From Mariniphaga sp963747515 (GTDB lineage Bacteria > Bacteroidota > Bacteroidia > Bacteroidales > Prolixibacteraceae): a stretch of 64,000 nucleotides of DNA. The position numbers and the translations under genes were made by a program. Under the pieces are notes generated by a model that saw nothing but the letters and a program-made list of their open reading frames with translations, had not been told where the DNA came from and did not search any database. Positions 37,756 through 47,968 of this stretch are shown in pieces; position 1 is the first letter of the stretch; every line of letters starts with the position of its first letter. The stretch is taken from positions 682,001-746,000 of the forward strand of contig CAVVFN010000008.1 in assembly GCA_963747515.1 (NCBI GenBank), written 5' to 3'.

Positions 37756-37828
37756 TACAAGATTCGGAATAAGAAAACCTGGAATAAATGAAGATCATAA
37801 ATACATTAACGTTTTTAACGCTACATTC

Positions 37829-38389
37829 ATGAAATTTAGTGAACTTATTACTCAACGATACTCAGCCAGAAAATATAAGGACATCCCTGTTGAAAAGAGT
37901 AAACTAATCAAAGTTCTTGAAGCAGCCCGGATGGCTCCCTCGGCAGTTAATTATCAGCCCTGGCATTTTGTTGTGGTGCAACAAAAAGAAAATCTGGCAT
38001 TGATTCATAGAACATATCCAAGGGAATGGTTTAAAGCCGCACCAGTTATTATTATAGCCTGTGCAGATCACTCCCAGTCATGGAAAAGAAGCATCGACGG
38101 TAAAGATTCAGCTGAAATTGATGTTGCCATTGCAGTGGATCACTTAACACTTCAGGCAACGGAATTGGGACTAAGTACCTGTTGGGTCTGTAATTTCGAC
38201 ACCGAGCGATGTGCTGAATATCTAAAGTTTCCCTTGCACGTTTCACCGGTTGCTTTAATTCCAGTTGGTTACCCTGAAGATAATACTGTTCCTCAAAAAA
38301 AACGTAAACCACTTGATGAAATCGTCCATTGGGAAAATTATCAGGCCCCTGATAACCTTAAGATATCAGATATCAAAAACAATATTTAG
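37829..38389 (+). CDS. nitroreductase-family flavoprotein
   Basis: A 186-residue protein with the nitroreductase opening 'ELITQRYSARKYKDIPVE' (FMN-binding Arg/Ser) and 'ARMAPSAVNYQPW' near residue 35-48, and the later 'ELGLSTCWVCNFD' segment. It uses FMN and NAD(P)H to reduce nitro or quinone-like compounds, or to act in flavin or iodotyrosine-type chemistry. Cytoplasmic. It ends 1 base before the converging aminotransferase gene stop. Preceded by a plausible promoter. Confidence 0.85.
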   Translation: MKFSELITQRYSARKYKDIPVEKSKLIKVLEAARMAPSAVNYQPWHFVVVQQKENLALIHRTYPREWFKAAPVIIIACADHSQSWKRSIDGKDSAEIDVAIAVDHLTLQATELGLSTCWVCNFDTERCAEYLKFPLHVSPVALIPVGYPEDNTVPQKKRKPLDEIVHWENYQAPDNLKISDIKNNI

Positions 38390-38390
38390 C

Positions 38391-39548
38391 TTATAAAATA
38401 TTTATTAGAGGAATTTTTTGAAAATATTTTTCCAGCCTATCCATTCCTTCCTTAATATTTTCGATTGAATTGGCATAGGAAAAACGCAAATAACCCTCCC
38501 CGTTTTTTCCAAAATCAATTCCGGGAGCCACTCCAACATGCGCATTTTCAAGAATATCAAAAGCAAGTTGATAGCTGTTTCTGGAAATATGATTAACATT
38601 CACAAAAATATAAAATGCACCTGTAGGAACCGAATGAATCCTAAATCCCAACTTCGTTAATCTTTTTATCAGGTAAATGCGTCTTTTGTTGTAAATCTCT
38701 TTCATTTTAAGTACATCCGGCCCTGCCTTTTTTAAAGCGGCAATACCTGCACGTTGCGCAAAAGAGCTGGCACAAATGAAAAGGTTCTGCTGAAACTTCT
38801 GCATAGGACGGATATATTCAGGAGGTGCCACAACATACCCCAGGCGAAATCCCGTCATAGCATAGAGTTTAGAAAATCCATTTACAACAAATGTATTATC
38901 AGTAAATTCAAGCATAGAATGCGCCCGTCCTTTATATACCAACCCATGATAAATTTCATCAGAAATTACAGGTAAATTATACCTCGTCAATTGTTGCATT
39001 ACTTCTGACGACAATAAGTTCCCGGTAGGATTCATAGGGCTGTTTATCATTATTGCCCTCGTTTTTTCCGTTATCCGTTTACCAATTTCCTCCGGCTTAT
39101 ACTGAAATCCATCTTCCTCAAAAACAGGGACTTTTACTGCATTTGCCCCTAAAAACCGAATAAAATTCGGATAACAGGCATATCCCGGATCGGAAATAAT
39201 AACTTCATCCCCGGGATTGCAAAGTACACCCAGAACTAAAAGAATAGCAGGAGAACTTCCTGAAGTGATCACAATTTGTCCGGCAGAAATCCTCACATTA
39301 TACACCTGCTCATACATGTCTACAAGAGCTTCCCGCAGTTCGGGATCGCCAAGACTGTGGGTGTAATGTGTTCTGCCTTCAGCGAGCGCCTGCTGAACAG
39401 CTTCCGATACAACATCGGGAACGTTAAAATCAGGCTCACCTACTTCCATATGAACAATGAATATTCCTTCACGTTCCAGTTCAGCTGCTCTTTCAAGAAC
39501 ATCCATTACAATAAACGGCTTGATATCCTTTGTTCTATTGGCAAACAT
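38391..39548 (-). CDS. class I/II PLP-dependent aminotransferase
   Basis: A fold-type I aminotransferase. I start it at the ATG at 39548 (MFANRTKDIK), which is preceded by AAAGGAA and fits the family length of about 385 residues; a Met 21 codons earlier overlaps the next gene. Landmarks: 'VEVGEPDF'-type N-terminus, 'VITSGSSPAILL', the Asn/Tyr segment 'INSPMNPTGNLL', and the PLP Lys at about residue 225 in 'GFSKLYAMTGFRLGY'. Probably an aspartate- or branched-chain-type aminotransferase; the exact substrate is unresolved. Confidence 0.88.
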   Translation of the reverse strand: MFANRTKDIKPFIVMDVLERAAELEREGIFIVHMEVGEPDFNVPDVVSEAVQQALAEGRTHYTHSLGDPELREALVDMYEQVYNVRISAGQIVITSGSSPAILLVLGVLCNPGDEVIISDPGYACYPNFIRFLGANAVKVPVFEEDGFQYKPEEIGKRITEKTRAIMINSPMNPTGNLLSSEVMQQLTRYNLPVISDEIYHGLVYKGRAHSMLEFTDNTFVVNGFSKLYAMTGFRLGYVVAPPEYIRPMQKFQQNLFICASSFAQRAGIAALKKAGPDVLKMKEIYNKRRIYLIKRLTKLGFRIHSVPTGAFYIFVNVNHISRNSYQLAFDILENAHVGVAPGIDFGKNGEGYLRFSYANSIENIKEGMDRLEKYFQKIPLINIL

Positions 39549-39607
39549 TTCCTTTTTATAATAATCTTTTTTAATCCTGCAATCAAATAATTTTGATCTG
39601 ACAATTT

Positions 39608-40507
39608 TCAAAGATAACTTTTTGCCAGCATCAGAGCCTGACTTCTATAACTGCCACCAAACAGGTAATAATGATTTAGCACATGGTACAATTGGTATAA
39701 CCTGTTTCTGTATTTCCAATCGGCAGGAAGCGGGAAAACATCGTTATAGGCATCGTAAAAGCGCCTGGAAAACCCGCCAAACATCGTTATCATACCAAAC
39801 TCCATCTCACGGTCGGCATAACAGGCAGCAGGATCGATAAGCGCTGGTCCACTGTCGGTAATCATATAATTCCCCGACCATAAATCACCATGAATTAATA
39901 CCGGTTGTGCAGAACCAGAAATTAGCAGAGGTATTTTTTTCATTAGCTGCCGGTAAATTTTCATTTCCACTGCTGGTAATGGCCTTTCCTTTTGAATTAA
40001 TTCCAATAAAAATCCAACTCGGTTATCTCTGAAAAATTCTGCCCAGTTATCTTTCCATAAATTTTCCTGTAGTGTGGCTCCGCAATAGTTGTTATTGAAA
40101 AAACCAAACCGTGTATTTTTATATTGATGTAAGGCAGCTAAACACCTGCCAAGATTATCATCGGTATTTTTTGCATCCTTTCCTGGTTCAAGGTATTCAA
40201 GTATTAAAAATCCGGGAGAAGTATTCACTTCCTTTGAAGCAATTACTTCAGGAATAATCAAACAGTGGCCTGCAGCTTTCTTCAGTTCAATAAGACCCTC
40301 TGCTTCTCTTAAAAACATTTCCGCAGGGCCATCAGCATTCCATTTTAAGAAATAACTTCCCTCACTGGTCTCTAGTTTTGAGGCATGATTTATACAGCCC
40401 CCCATCAATGTGGCAGATGAAAAGATTTTTACTTCCCTTCCAAATTCCTTTGAAAGGTGAGTTTTTATTTCATATTCAACCGTATTTTGGTGGTGAAAGT
40501 ATTTCAT
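39608..40507 (-). CDS. fructosamine-kinase-family protein
   Basis: A 299-residue kinase-like protein. The family motif 'HGDLWSGNYMITDSGPALIDPAACYADREMEF' gives the catalytic Asp of HGDLW and the metal Asp of IDPA. The small N-lobe contains 'LEYLEPG'. It phosphorylates ketosamine (glycated amine) substrates, allowing deglycation or Amadori-product salvage. It lies 59 bp upstream of the aminotransferase on the same strand; co-transcription is possible. Confidence 0.88.
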   Translation of the reverse strand: MKYFHHQNTVEYEIKTHLSKEFGREVKIFSSATLMGGCINHASKLETSEGSYFLKWNADGPAEMFLREAEGLIELKKAAGHCLIIPEVIASKEVNTSPGFLILEYLEPGKDAKNTDDNLGRCLAALHQYKNTRFGFFNNNYCGATLQENLWKDNWAEFFRDNRVGFLLELIQKERPLPAVEMKIYRQLMKKIPLLISGSAQPVLIHGDLWSGNYMITDSGPALIDPAACYADREMEFGMITMFGGFSRRFYDAYNDVFPLPADWKYRNRLYQLYHVLNHYYLFGGSYRSQALMLAKSYL

Positions 40508-40540
40508 AAGCGAACTTATCCCTGTTAAAATACAAAAAAA

Positions 40541-43231
40541 TTATTCAACCGTAAAAACATAACTTCCCGCGGCAGTAAGAATTTTTCCTGATTCAACTTT
40601 CTGTATTCCTTCAATAGGGTCTTTTCCAATTTCCTTTCCTCCTTCTTTTATTACAGAATTGATGTTCGTTTTTGGTAATTCAACTAAAGCCGTTGTATTT
40701 GGCGGCACAATCAGGTTCAGAGTAAATATACCATTTTTGAGATTCCAACGAACCGAAAGTAAGCCGTAATTCGTTTCATATTCTGCTTTAGCCCATTGTA
40801 AATCACCTGCCGGAAGCGGTTTAATAACAGCTTGTTTAAATCCGGGTTGTTCATCTGAAATATTTATTCCTCCCAGATTATTCCATATCCATTCACCAAC
40901 ACATCCCAGAGCAAAATGATTTCTTGAATTCATTCCTTCAGGACGTTCAGTATCTGAATTCCAAAGCTCCCAAATTGTGGTTGCTCCATTTTTTACCATA
41001 TATCCCCAACTGGGGTAATCGGTTTTGTTTAACATTTCATAGGCAAGCTCATGATGATTATACTTGCTTAATACAGGTAATATATATCCGGTTCCAAGAA
41101 ATCCGGTTGTTGGATGTCCTTCTTTCTTCTTGACATCTTCTACCAGATTTTTCACCACCTGAACTTCCATCTCTTCAGGAGTCAATCCAAATGCCAATGG
41201 CAAAAGGTTGGCTGTTTGCGTGCCTCCTGGATAGTTTAGTTTCTCCTCATCCCAATACTCACGATGGAAAGCTTCAGCAATTTTTTGTGAAAGAGCGAAA
41301 TACTCCTGTGCATCCTCCGTTTTACCAATTACTTCAGCCATTTTTCCCAATAGTTTCACACTGTAAAAATAATAAGCTGAACCAATAGGTTTTCCCGGCG
41401 ACGGTTCCACTGCAATCCAATCTCCATAGCCATACCAGCCATTCTGTTCCCAAAAATAAATATCGTTAACACTATTTTTACGCATATATTCAACCCAGGC
41501 TTTCATTCCATCATAATTATCTTCAATTATGCGTGTATTCCCATAATACCTGTAATTAAGCCATGGAATAATAACTATGGCATCACCCCATCCAGGTTTT
41601 GAAGGTCCCTCAACAACAATTGGAGGATTAACATCATATACCCAGCCTTCCTCATCCTGCCCGTCTGTAATGTCAAACATCCACTTCGACCAGTAGCGAT
41701 CCAGGTGCATATTAAAGTTGGCTGTTGGAGCAAAAATCTGGGCATCGCCCATCCAACCAAGGCGTTCATCACGTTGCGGGCAGTCGGTTGGTGCCGGATA
41801 AAAATTTCCTTTCTGTGCCCATCTCACATTTTTATTAATGGTATTTATTAAATCATTGGAACACTCAAACCGACCAATAAAAGGTTGATCGGTATAAATA
41901 ACTTTACCAGTTAAATCACTTATTCCGGGCTTTTCTTTTAATCCTGATACCTGCACATACCGGAATCCATGATAAGTAAATTTAGGTTCCCATTCAATTT
42001 CCTTTCCATTGGAAACAATCATATCAATTGCATTTGCAGAACGAAGATTTTCCTGTGCAACTGTACCATCTTCATGTAAAAGTTCAGCAAATCTGAATGA
42101 AATGGTATCACCTTTAGGAACGTTAAGCTTTATTTTGGCCCATCCTACCATATTCTGACCAAAATCGTACACATATTCACCCCCAACCGGTTCATTCAGT
42201 GAAACTGCCAGCAAATCCTCATGATGCTTAAGGGGCGGAGCACCCGGACCTTTTAGCTTTCCCCCGTATTCAGCAGGCTCAACCTCAGCCCATGCTTCAT
42301 CTTCAAAGCCAGGATGCTCCCACCCTTCTTGTTCCAGATTTGCATCGTATTTTTCTCCATCGTATATATTATCCTCCCAAATGGACGATTCGGTCCATTT
42401 CCATGATTCATCTGTAACAAAGATTTGAGCAGAACCATCTTCAAATTCGATGTGCATTTGCATTAAAAATTTCAATGGCCCTGCACTGTATTTTTTACCC
42501 CCTTGCCAACCCAATCCACCTGACCACCACATATTGCCCAAAGTTGCTCCTGCAGCATTTTCACCGGCGTTAAGCAACTCTTTTACATCATATACCTGGT
42601 ATTCCAGTCGTTCAGGATAATGTGTCCATCCTGGTGTTAGCAAATCATTTCCTACCCGTTTCCCATTCAGAAAAAAAACATAATTTCCAAGTCCTGTAAC
42701 AAATGCTCTTGCTTTACGAACTTTTTTATTTTCCAGATTAAATTCTTTTCTCATGTTAACTGATCGTCCCGGATTATTGTTGGAACGCGCAATCCATTGC
42801 GCCTTCCAGTCGTTTTCATTCAGTAATCCCATCTCCCAGGTAGCAGGTTTGCTCCAGTCTGAGGCTTCTCCATCTTTGTCCCAAATGCGCACGCTCCAAA
42901 AGTAGGTTTTTCCCGATTCAGGTGTTGGTCCTTCATAAACAACATGTACCGATTGTTCCGAAGAAATCTTTCCTGAATCCCATACATCACTTTCAAGTTG
43001 CGCCACTTTATCAGATGTACTGGAAACAATTACCTGCCAGGCAGTTTGTTTTGCTCCCCTACGGTCATCTCTTATTTTCCATTGTAAAACAGGATGTACA
43101 CGGTCAATTCCCATTGGGTTTTCCTGAAATTCGCATCTTAATTCTTCCAGAATCACAGGAGAACCCATTTGCTGGCAGGCAGCAAAAAATAACACAAATA
43201 TCCATTCGGTCAAAAGTTTTAATTGTTTCAT
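40541..43231 (-). CDS. GH78 alpha-L-rhamnosidase, lipoprotein
   Basis: An approximately 896-residue enzyme. The start at 43231 (MKQLKLLTEWIF) gives a lipobox (LFFAAC-Q); an earlier Met at 43252 adds seven residues before it. It shows the expected GH78 order: N-terminal beta-sandwich domains, the (alpha/alpha)6 catalytic barrel and a C-terminal sandwich. The catalytic segment 'DCPQRDERLGWMGDAQ' (near residue 481) carries the acid Glu and the nearby Asp, and 'TTIWELW' (near residue 754) the base Glu. It removes terminal rhamnose from pectic or ulvan-type glycans or from glycosides. It may serve the same substrate as the uronide-processing block, although 14 kb away (inference). Confidence 0.92.
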   Translation of the reverse strand: MKQLKLLTEWIFVLFFAACQQMGSPVILEELRCEFQENPMGIDRVHPVLQWKIRDDRRGAKQTAWQVIVSSTSDKVAQLESDVWDSGKISSEQSVHVVYEGPTPESGKTYFWSVRIWDKDGEASDWSKPATWEMGLLNENDWKAQWIARSNNNPGRSVNMRKEFNLENKKVRKARAFVTGLGNYVFFLNGKRVGNDLLTPGWTHYPERLEYQVYDVKELLNAGENAAGATLGNMWWSGGLGWQGGKKYSAGPLKFLMQMHIEFEDGSAQIFVTDESWKWTESSIWEDNIYDGEKYDANLEQEGWEHPGFEDEAWAEVEPAEYGGKLKGPGAPPLKHHEDLLAVSLNEPVGGEYVYDFGQNMVGWAKIKLNVPKGDTISFRFAELLHEDGTVAQENLRSANAIDMIVSNGKEIEWEPKFTYHGFRYVQVSGLKEKPGISDLTGKVIYTDQPFIGRFECSNDLINTINKNVRWAQKGNFYPAPTDCPQRDERLGWMGDAQIFAPTANFNMHLDRYWSKWMFDITDGQDEEGWVYDVNPPIVVEGPSKPGWGDAIVIIPWLNYRYYGNTRIIEDNYDGMKAWVEYMRKNSVNDIYFWEQNGWYGYGDWIAVEPSPGKPIGSAYYFYSVKLLGKMAEVIGKTEDAQEYFALSQKIAEAFHREYWDEEKLNYPGGTQTANLLPLAFGLTPEEMEVQVVKNLVEDVKKKEGHPTTGFLGTGYILPVLSKYNHHELAYEMLNKTDYPSWGYMVKNGATTIWELWNSDTERPEGMNSRNHFALGCVGEWIWNNLGGINISDEQPGFKQAVIKPLPAGDLQWAKAEYETNYGLLSVRWNLKNGIFTLNLIVPPNTTALVELPKTNINSVIKEGGKEIGKDPIEGIQKVESGKILTAAGSYVFTVE

Positions 43232-43277
43232 TGCATCTATTTTTCTGTACAAATTCTACATCATTGGCATATTTATT

Positions 43278-43460
43278 CTACTTTTTAGTTTTCCTGACAC
43301 TCCCCAGCCAAAAAGACGCTGAAGCAAACCAGATAACTGCACCAGCCAGCATCCAGAAATTTTGAGACGTGTAACTAATTTTTCCCAGGAAAAAAAGAAC
43401 AGGTGGTGTGATTGTCAGCAGTATACCAACCAGCGAAAAAAATTGCAGTATTGGTTTCAT
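43278..43460 (-). CDS. small two-helix membrane protein next to NCS1 permease
   Basis: A 60-residue protein with two hydrophobic helices (about 8-26 and 35-53) and a basic C-terminus (SVRKTKK). It begins 5 bp after the stop of the permease gene in transcription, and the GH78 gene follows. Translational coupling to the permease suggests an accessory subunit or regulator of transport; no family is recognised. Confidence 0.6.
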   Translation of the reverse strand: MKPILQFFSLVGILLTITPPVLFFLGKISYTSQNFWMLAGAVIWFASASFWLGSVRKTKK

Positions 43461-43464
43461 AGGA

Positions 43465-44832
43465 CTATTTTTTTTGATAAATTTTACTTAAAACCACAAA
43501 AAGAACAACAGCCATTATCCAGGCTGGTAAAGGCAGAAAATAAAGTTCAATCCCCACCACCTGATTCAGGACAAGAGCTGCTGCCAAAAGTATAAACCAG
43601 GTAAAACCGGCAGCCCAGTTAAAATCGATATCTTTACTTTCCGCATAGTAATCTTTCAGACCAAATTTCTTCATAAGATAAAAATCGGCAAAAATTACTC
43701 CTCCCATTGGAATCAGGATGAGTCCGTAAAGAGCAACAAAATCAAGTAATTTCATTACAAGAGCAGGAAACAAGGCAGCCACAGTTGTCACAAGCCCGGC
43801 CAGCAAAGTAACCTTCCATCTGCTCCAACCGGGAGAAGCTACCTGTAAAGCCAGGCCTGCCCGGTACAAGGTAGGATTGGCTGTTGTCCAGCCGGCAACG
43901 ATTACACATAAAGCTCCGGAAATTCCAATGGCCTGAAAAGCAACTTCTCCGGGTGCATCGCTTGAAGCAGCCGCATATAATATTCCCGAAGAAATCCATG
44001 CCACATAGTGCCCCAGAAACATCCCAACTGCAGAAGCAAAACCGTACTGCCACTTTTTAGCATACCTTAAAATTGAAAGATCACTCATTCCAAGATGCAT
44101 TGCTCCATTGGCAAACCAGGAAAAAAAGATAACATGCCATATATTAAATTGCGACTGACCCTGTAAAGCTGTTCCTGTCCAAATCCTTTCCCGGGCAACT
44201 TCCCAGAAATTACTCAGATTGGTTTGCACTCCCAGGCGCGGTAATGATGAAATGGCGGCAGCTATAAAAATGAGCAACATCCAGGGAGCAGCTATTTTTG
44301 AAAAGCGGGCCAGTTTCTCAAATCCCAAAATGGCAAATGTAGTTATTACCACGCCTACCCCAAATACTGTTATTATCCAACCTGCACTTGAAGGATACAT
44401 GTCATTCAGGGTAGGCATTTCCACTCTAAAGGGAATTCCAACCGCAGTTGCCGATACTGCAACCATGGCACCAGCCAAAAAGCAAAACATAAGGGCATTA
44501 ACAATATTGTAGAGAAATACAAGCACTGAACCGCAAATCATTTTCAGCTGCCAGTAAAGTGATAAACGTACTTTTACAGCAATAGGGGCCGTTATCAACG
44601 CCCAACTTAAAACTGCCAGCACATTTCCAATAAAACCACCCAGAAACATGTCACTGACAGACACACCATGCGCAACAAACAACATTCCGATTACAAATTC
44701 GGTTCCAGCCACATGCTCTCCAGCATAACTTCCTAAAAAATTACCAATACCTTGCAAAAAATTGGGGGTTACCGGCTCCCGGTCAAATTCATACAAAGCA
44801 TCCAATTTTCTTGAAATCGTTGCAATATTCAT
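43465..44832 (-). CDS. NCS1/CodB-like permease (purine/cytosine-type)
   Basis: A 455-residue transporter with about 12 membrane helices. It matches the nucleobase:cation symporter-1 (CodB-like) layout, with an N-terminal 'PVTPNFLQGIGNFLGSYAGEHVAGTEFVIGMLFVAHG' helix-1/2 region. Usual substrates are cytosine, purines, or related small heterocycles and vitamins. Immediately followed by the small membrane protein and then GH78, so it may import a product or cosubstrate of that locus. The nucleobase role is family knowledge; the link to rhamnoside use is inference. Confidence 0.82.
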   Translation of the reverse strand: MNIATISRKLDALYEFDREPVTPNFLQGIGNFLGSYAGEHVAGTEFVIGMLFVAHGVSVSDMFLGGFIGNVLAVLSWALITAPIAVKVRLSLYWQLKMICGSVLVFLYNIVNALMFCFLAGAMVAVSATAVGIPFRVEMPTLNDMYPSSAGWIITVFGVGVVITTFAILGFEKLARFSKIAAPWMLLIFIAAAISSLPRLGVQTNLSNFWEVARERIWTGTALQGQSQFNIWHVIFFSWFANGAMHLGMSDLSILRYAKKWQYGFASAVGMFLGHYVAWISSGILYAAASSDAPGEVAFQAIGISGALCVIVAGWTTANPTLYRAGLALQVASPGWSRWKVTLLAGLVTTVAALFPALVMKLLDFVALYGLILIPMGGVIFADFYLMKKFGLKDYYAESKDIDFNWAAGFTWFILLAAALVLNQVVGIELYFLPLPAWIMAVVLFVVLSKIYQKK

Positions 44833-45096
44833 TTCTCAGGCTTAGATTTTCATTAACAGAAACAAATTAAATAACTATTTCGAAAGGCAATTCTACTTAA
44901 TTAAAAACCATGGTTTTGTAAATATATGAAATGTACAGCATATAAAAGAACCTACGGTTAACATTCCTGTTCTAAAGGCAATTCTTTTCCCGCAGTTAAA
45001 TTTATGAATTTAATTTATCGTGAAGGCAAAAACATTTTTATTTTGAGCCTTATAAAAAAGAATGTTGTTTATATTTCACCAGCTGACAAACTTGAT

Positions 45097-45104
45097 TATT
45101 TTTG
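45097..45104 (+). promoter_or_regulatory. candidate -7 box of the PQQ-propeller gene
   Basis: TATTTTTG, an exact TAnnTTTG, is 43 bp upstream of the ATG. A weak -33 (TTTC) lies 19 bp further upstream. The rest of the divergent gap 44833-45147 is AT-rich and empty. Confidence 0.5.
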
Positions 45105-45147
45105 TAATTATAGAAATTGCTATTATTTTACCGGTAAATCATTCTAA

Positions 45148-46386
45148 ATGGTCAAATTGAAAATCAGCAAATTTATAATACTACTTATTATTTGCTCTTC
45201 ACAATTTATAACGGCGCAAAACTGGCCGGGATGGCGAGGTCCTAATCAGGATGGTACAAGTGCAGAAACAAATTTACCCACAAAATGGGATTCTATTACC
45301 AATGTATTATGGAAAATCCAAGTACCTGGGATTGGTTATTCTTCTCCGATTGTATGGGAAGATAAGTTGTTTATTTTCACTGCACTGCCAGAACTTCAGG
45401 AAAGAGTTCTTATTTGTTATAACAGCAATACAGGAAAACTGTTGTGGCAAAAAACGGTTTTAACGGCACCACTGGAAGATAAACATAAAGATAACAGTTA
45501 TGCTTCAGGAACACCGGCAACAGATGGGAATCTTGTTTATGTTTCGTTTCTTGATGGTAAGGATGCTGTAGTAGCTGCTTACGATTTTTCAGGAAACAAA
45601 GTTTGGGTTCAGCGTCCGGGAAAATTTTACAGCGGATGGGGCTACAGTTGCTCTCCAAGGATTTATAACAACATGGTTATCATTAATGGGAATAGCCCTG
45701 GCGATGAACCCTTTGTCGCTGCCTTAAATAAAAAAGATGGGAAAATAGTTTGGAAAATTGATCATACTAAACCTGCCAACAATTTTAGTACTCCTATAGT
45801 AAAGGAAATAGCAGGAAAAACCCAAATGATTTTTTGCGGCAATCAGGAAATTGCATCCTATAATCCTGATGATGGTACTGTTAATTGGATTGTGGATGGA
45901 CCGGCCTCCGATTATTGTTCCTCACCGGTTTACAATGAAAAAAATAACCTGGTTTTGGTTTGCAGTGCCTGGCCTAAGCGCATCTTGCTTGCTATTAAAC
46001 CTGACGGGAAAGGGAATGTAACCCAAAGCCATGTAGCCTGGAGATCAGCCGAAGGCGGAGTATATGTCCCCTCACCCATTACCACTGGTGATTATCTTTT
46101 TACAACAATGCCGAACGGCAAAGTTCATTGCATTGAAGTGAGCACAGGGAAAGTGCTGTGGATTCAAGAACTTGGTCCCCAATATTCTTCACCTGTTCTG
46201 GCTGATGATCTTATTTATATGCCTAATGATGATGGCGTTATAACAATAATTAAACCAGGACCTGAATTCGTTGCTGTAGCCAAAAATTCTATAGGAGAAA
46301 AAATGTTTGCTTCTCCGGCTATTAGTAATGATAAAATATTTTTGCGTGGAGAAAAGCATTTATTTTGCATAGCAGAAACAAAATGA
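45148..46386 (+). CDS. exported PQQ-like beta-propeller protein
   Basis: A 412-residue protein with a signal peptide (about 1-22, ending ITAQ). The mature part is a PQQ/BamB-type propeller: 'NWPGWRGPNQDGTS' at the start and repeated 'GKLLWQKT', 'GKIVWKID', 'GKVLWIQEL' blade motifs. These are typical of Bacteroidota and Planctomycetes PQQ-binding-like proteins of unknown function; no dehydrogenase catalytic residues were found. Probably periplasmic. Upstream of the DUF5009 gene, with a gap of 142 bp. Confidence 0.85.
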   Translation: MVKLKISKFIILLIICSSQFITAQNWPGWRGPNQDGTSAETNLPTKWDSITNVLWKIQVPGIGYSSPIVWEDKLFIFTALPELQERVLICYNSNTGKLLWQKTVLTAPLEDKHKDNSYASGTPATDGNLVYVSFLDGKDAVVAAYDFSGNKVWVQRPGKFYSGWGYSCSPRIYNNMVIINGNSPGDEPFVAALNKKDGKIVWKIDHTKPANNFSTPIVKEIAGKTQMIFCGNQEIASYNPDDGTVNWIVDGPASDYCSSPVYNEKNNLVLVCSAWPKRILLAIKPDGKGNVTQSHVAWRSAEGGVYVPSPITTGDYLFTTMPNGKVHCIEVSTGKVLWIQELGPQYSSPVLADDLIYMPNDDGVITIIKPGPEFVAVAKNSIGEKMFASPAISNDKIFLRGEKHLFCIAETK

Positions 46387-46528
46387 TTACAAAAGAAAAG
46401 TTCAGCGGCATTAAAAAAACATGAAAATCTATACATGAAATAAAAACCCATTGTAATTTCTTCTCAAGTATCTGTTTTGATTCATCTTAATTAATCTATT
46501 TGCAGCTAATTTTAAAATCTTAACTATA

Positions 46529-47602
46529 ATGAAACAAAGTACGCGCTTAACTTCCCTCGATTTTTTCAGAGGAATGACTATGCTCTTACTCATAAGTGGG
46601 GGAACTCTGCAATATTTTGCACGGCCTGAATTTGAAGGAAGTTTTGTACATTCCATTTTCATCCAATTCACACACCCTGATTATGTGGGATTGCACTTCT
46701 GGGATATGATTCAACCCTTTTTCATGTTTATAGTAGGTGTTGCCATACCATTTTCTGTATTTAAACGAATTTCGCAGGGATATACCTGGTCACAGTTAAC
46801 CTGGCATGCGGGACAGCGATCAATAATATTAATATTGCTTGGAGTTACTCTTGGTACAAGTGGTAAAGAATTTACCTTAACCTTCCAAAATGTTTTAGCT
46901 CAAATTGGTTTTACTTACTTTATTACTTTCTTGCTTATCCGCACCAAGCCATCGGTACAATTAGCAACTTCACTGGGATTAATACTTTTAACTGAATTTT
47001 TATACCGCTCTTTCCCCTGGGAAGGCAATGATCCGTTTGCTGTAGGCAAAACATTTGGCGATTATGTCAATTCGATAATTGCTCCCGGTTCCAAAAGTAA
47101 CTGGGCTTCATTTAATGCGATACCTACAGCAGCTCATACAATTTGGGGAGCTTTGTGTGGCCAATTGTTTCAATCGAAGTTTTCAGAAATGAAAAAACTT
47201 AAATACCTGATAATTGCAGGCATTTTAGCTTTAGTAATTGGATATGGTCTTTCAATGGTTACACCCTTCATCAAAAAAATAAGTACCAGTTCATTTGTTT
47301 TTGTAAGTGGTGGATGGAGCATTCTGGCCTTAACATTTTGTTACTGGATCATTGATCTAAAAGGTTATAAAAAATGGGCTCTGTTTGGAGTTGTTGTTGG
47401 CATGAATCCCATTTTTATATATCTGCTTGCGGGCCCTATTAAAGATGTTGTTTTCAGATTCCTACAGCCTTGGGCATATCTTATTTTCAGCGACTGGGCC
47501 TCTCCACATTTTATTGCCATGCTATTATTGTTAATAGCCTGGTTTGCGAACTGGTATGTATGTTATTTCTTGTATAAAAAACGAATATTCTTTAGAATCT
47601 GA
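46529..47602 (+). CDS. DUF5009/heparan-acetyltransferase-like membrane protein
   Basis: A 357-residue integral membrane protein of about ten helices. The N-terminus 'RLTSLDFFRGMTMLLLISGG' and the 'WDMIQPFFMFIVGVAIPFS' helix match the DUF5009/DUF5010-type acyltransferase family related to heparan-alpha-glucosaminide N-acetyltransferase. It may move acetyl groups across the inner membrane to a periplasmic glycan. Substrate unknown. Confidence 0.82.
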   Translation: MKQSTRLTSLDFFRGMTMLLLISGGTLQYFARPEFEGSFVHSIFIQFTHPDYVGLHFWDMIQPFFMFIVGVAIPFSVFKRISQGYTWSQLTWHAGQRSIILILLGVTLGTSGKEFTLTFQNVLAQIGFTYFITFLLIRTKPSVQLATSLGLILLTEFLYRSFPWEGNDPFAVGKTFGDYVNSIIAPGSKSNWASFNAIPTAAHTIWGALCGQLFQSKFSEMKKLKYLIIAGILALVIGYGLSMVTPFIKKISTSSFVFVSGGWSILALTFCYWIIDLKGYKKWALFGVVVGMNPIFIYLLAGPIKDVVFRFLQPWAYLIFSDWASPHFIAMLLLLIAWFANWYVCYFLYKKRIFFRI

Positions 47603-47701
47603 TATATCCTACCAGCAATACTGTTTTAAGAATGCTTTATACGTTGACTGCTTTTGTACTACCATAGCCTGCATTTATTCAGTTCAGCTCTGTCTTCCCA
47701 T

Positions 47702-47757
47702 TTCTTCCGCTACGCATCTGATCCGTACCCATTCATTCCAAATGCGAAGCGGAAGAA
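47702..47757. repeat. inverted repeat between converging genes
   Basis: Arms of 16 bp (47702-47717 and 47742-47757, one mismatch) around a 24-base loop. A 7-bp-arm hairpin (47771-47777 and 47787-47793) follows, and GTTGACTGC occurs twice (47643-47651 and 47766-47774). The gap 47603-47968 has no gene. No T-tract follows the long stem. Confidence 0.55.
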
Positions 47758-47968
47758 GAGCCAGGGTTGACTGCTATATGGAAATCATAGCAGCAGGCAG
47801 GTGAAAGTCATTCTGATTTTTATTTTGATTAAAGATAACTTCATGCTCTTTCCTATTTAAAAGTATTCTAAACTGCTTCTAAAACTATTCCACCAAGTTC
47901 TGAATTTCCAGGAAATTTACTCTGCTGTTTACCTGAAATTAATCCTGATATCCGCATTTAAATCACCT

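Noticed and set aside
42253..42444. Antisense and alternate-frame open frames inside GH78 and other large genes
   Set aside because: They overlap conserved catalytic regions of well-supported genes and have no independent evidence.
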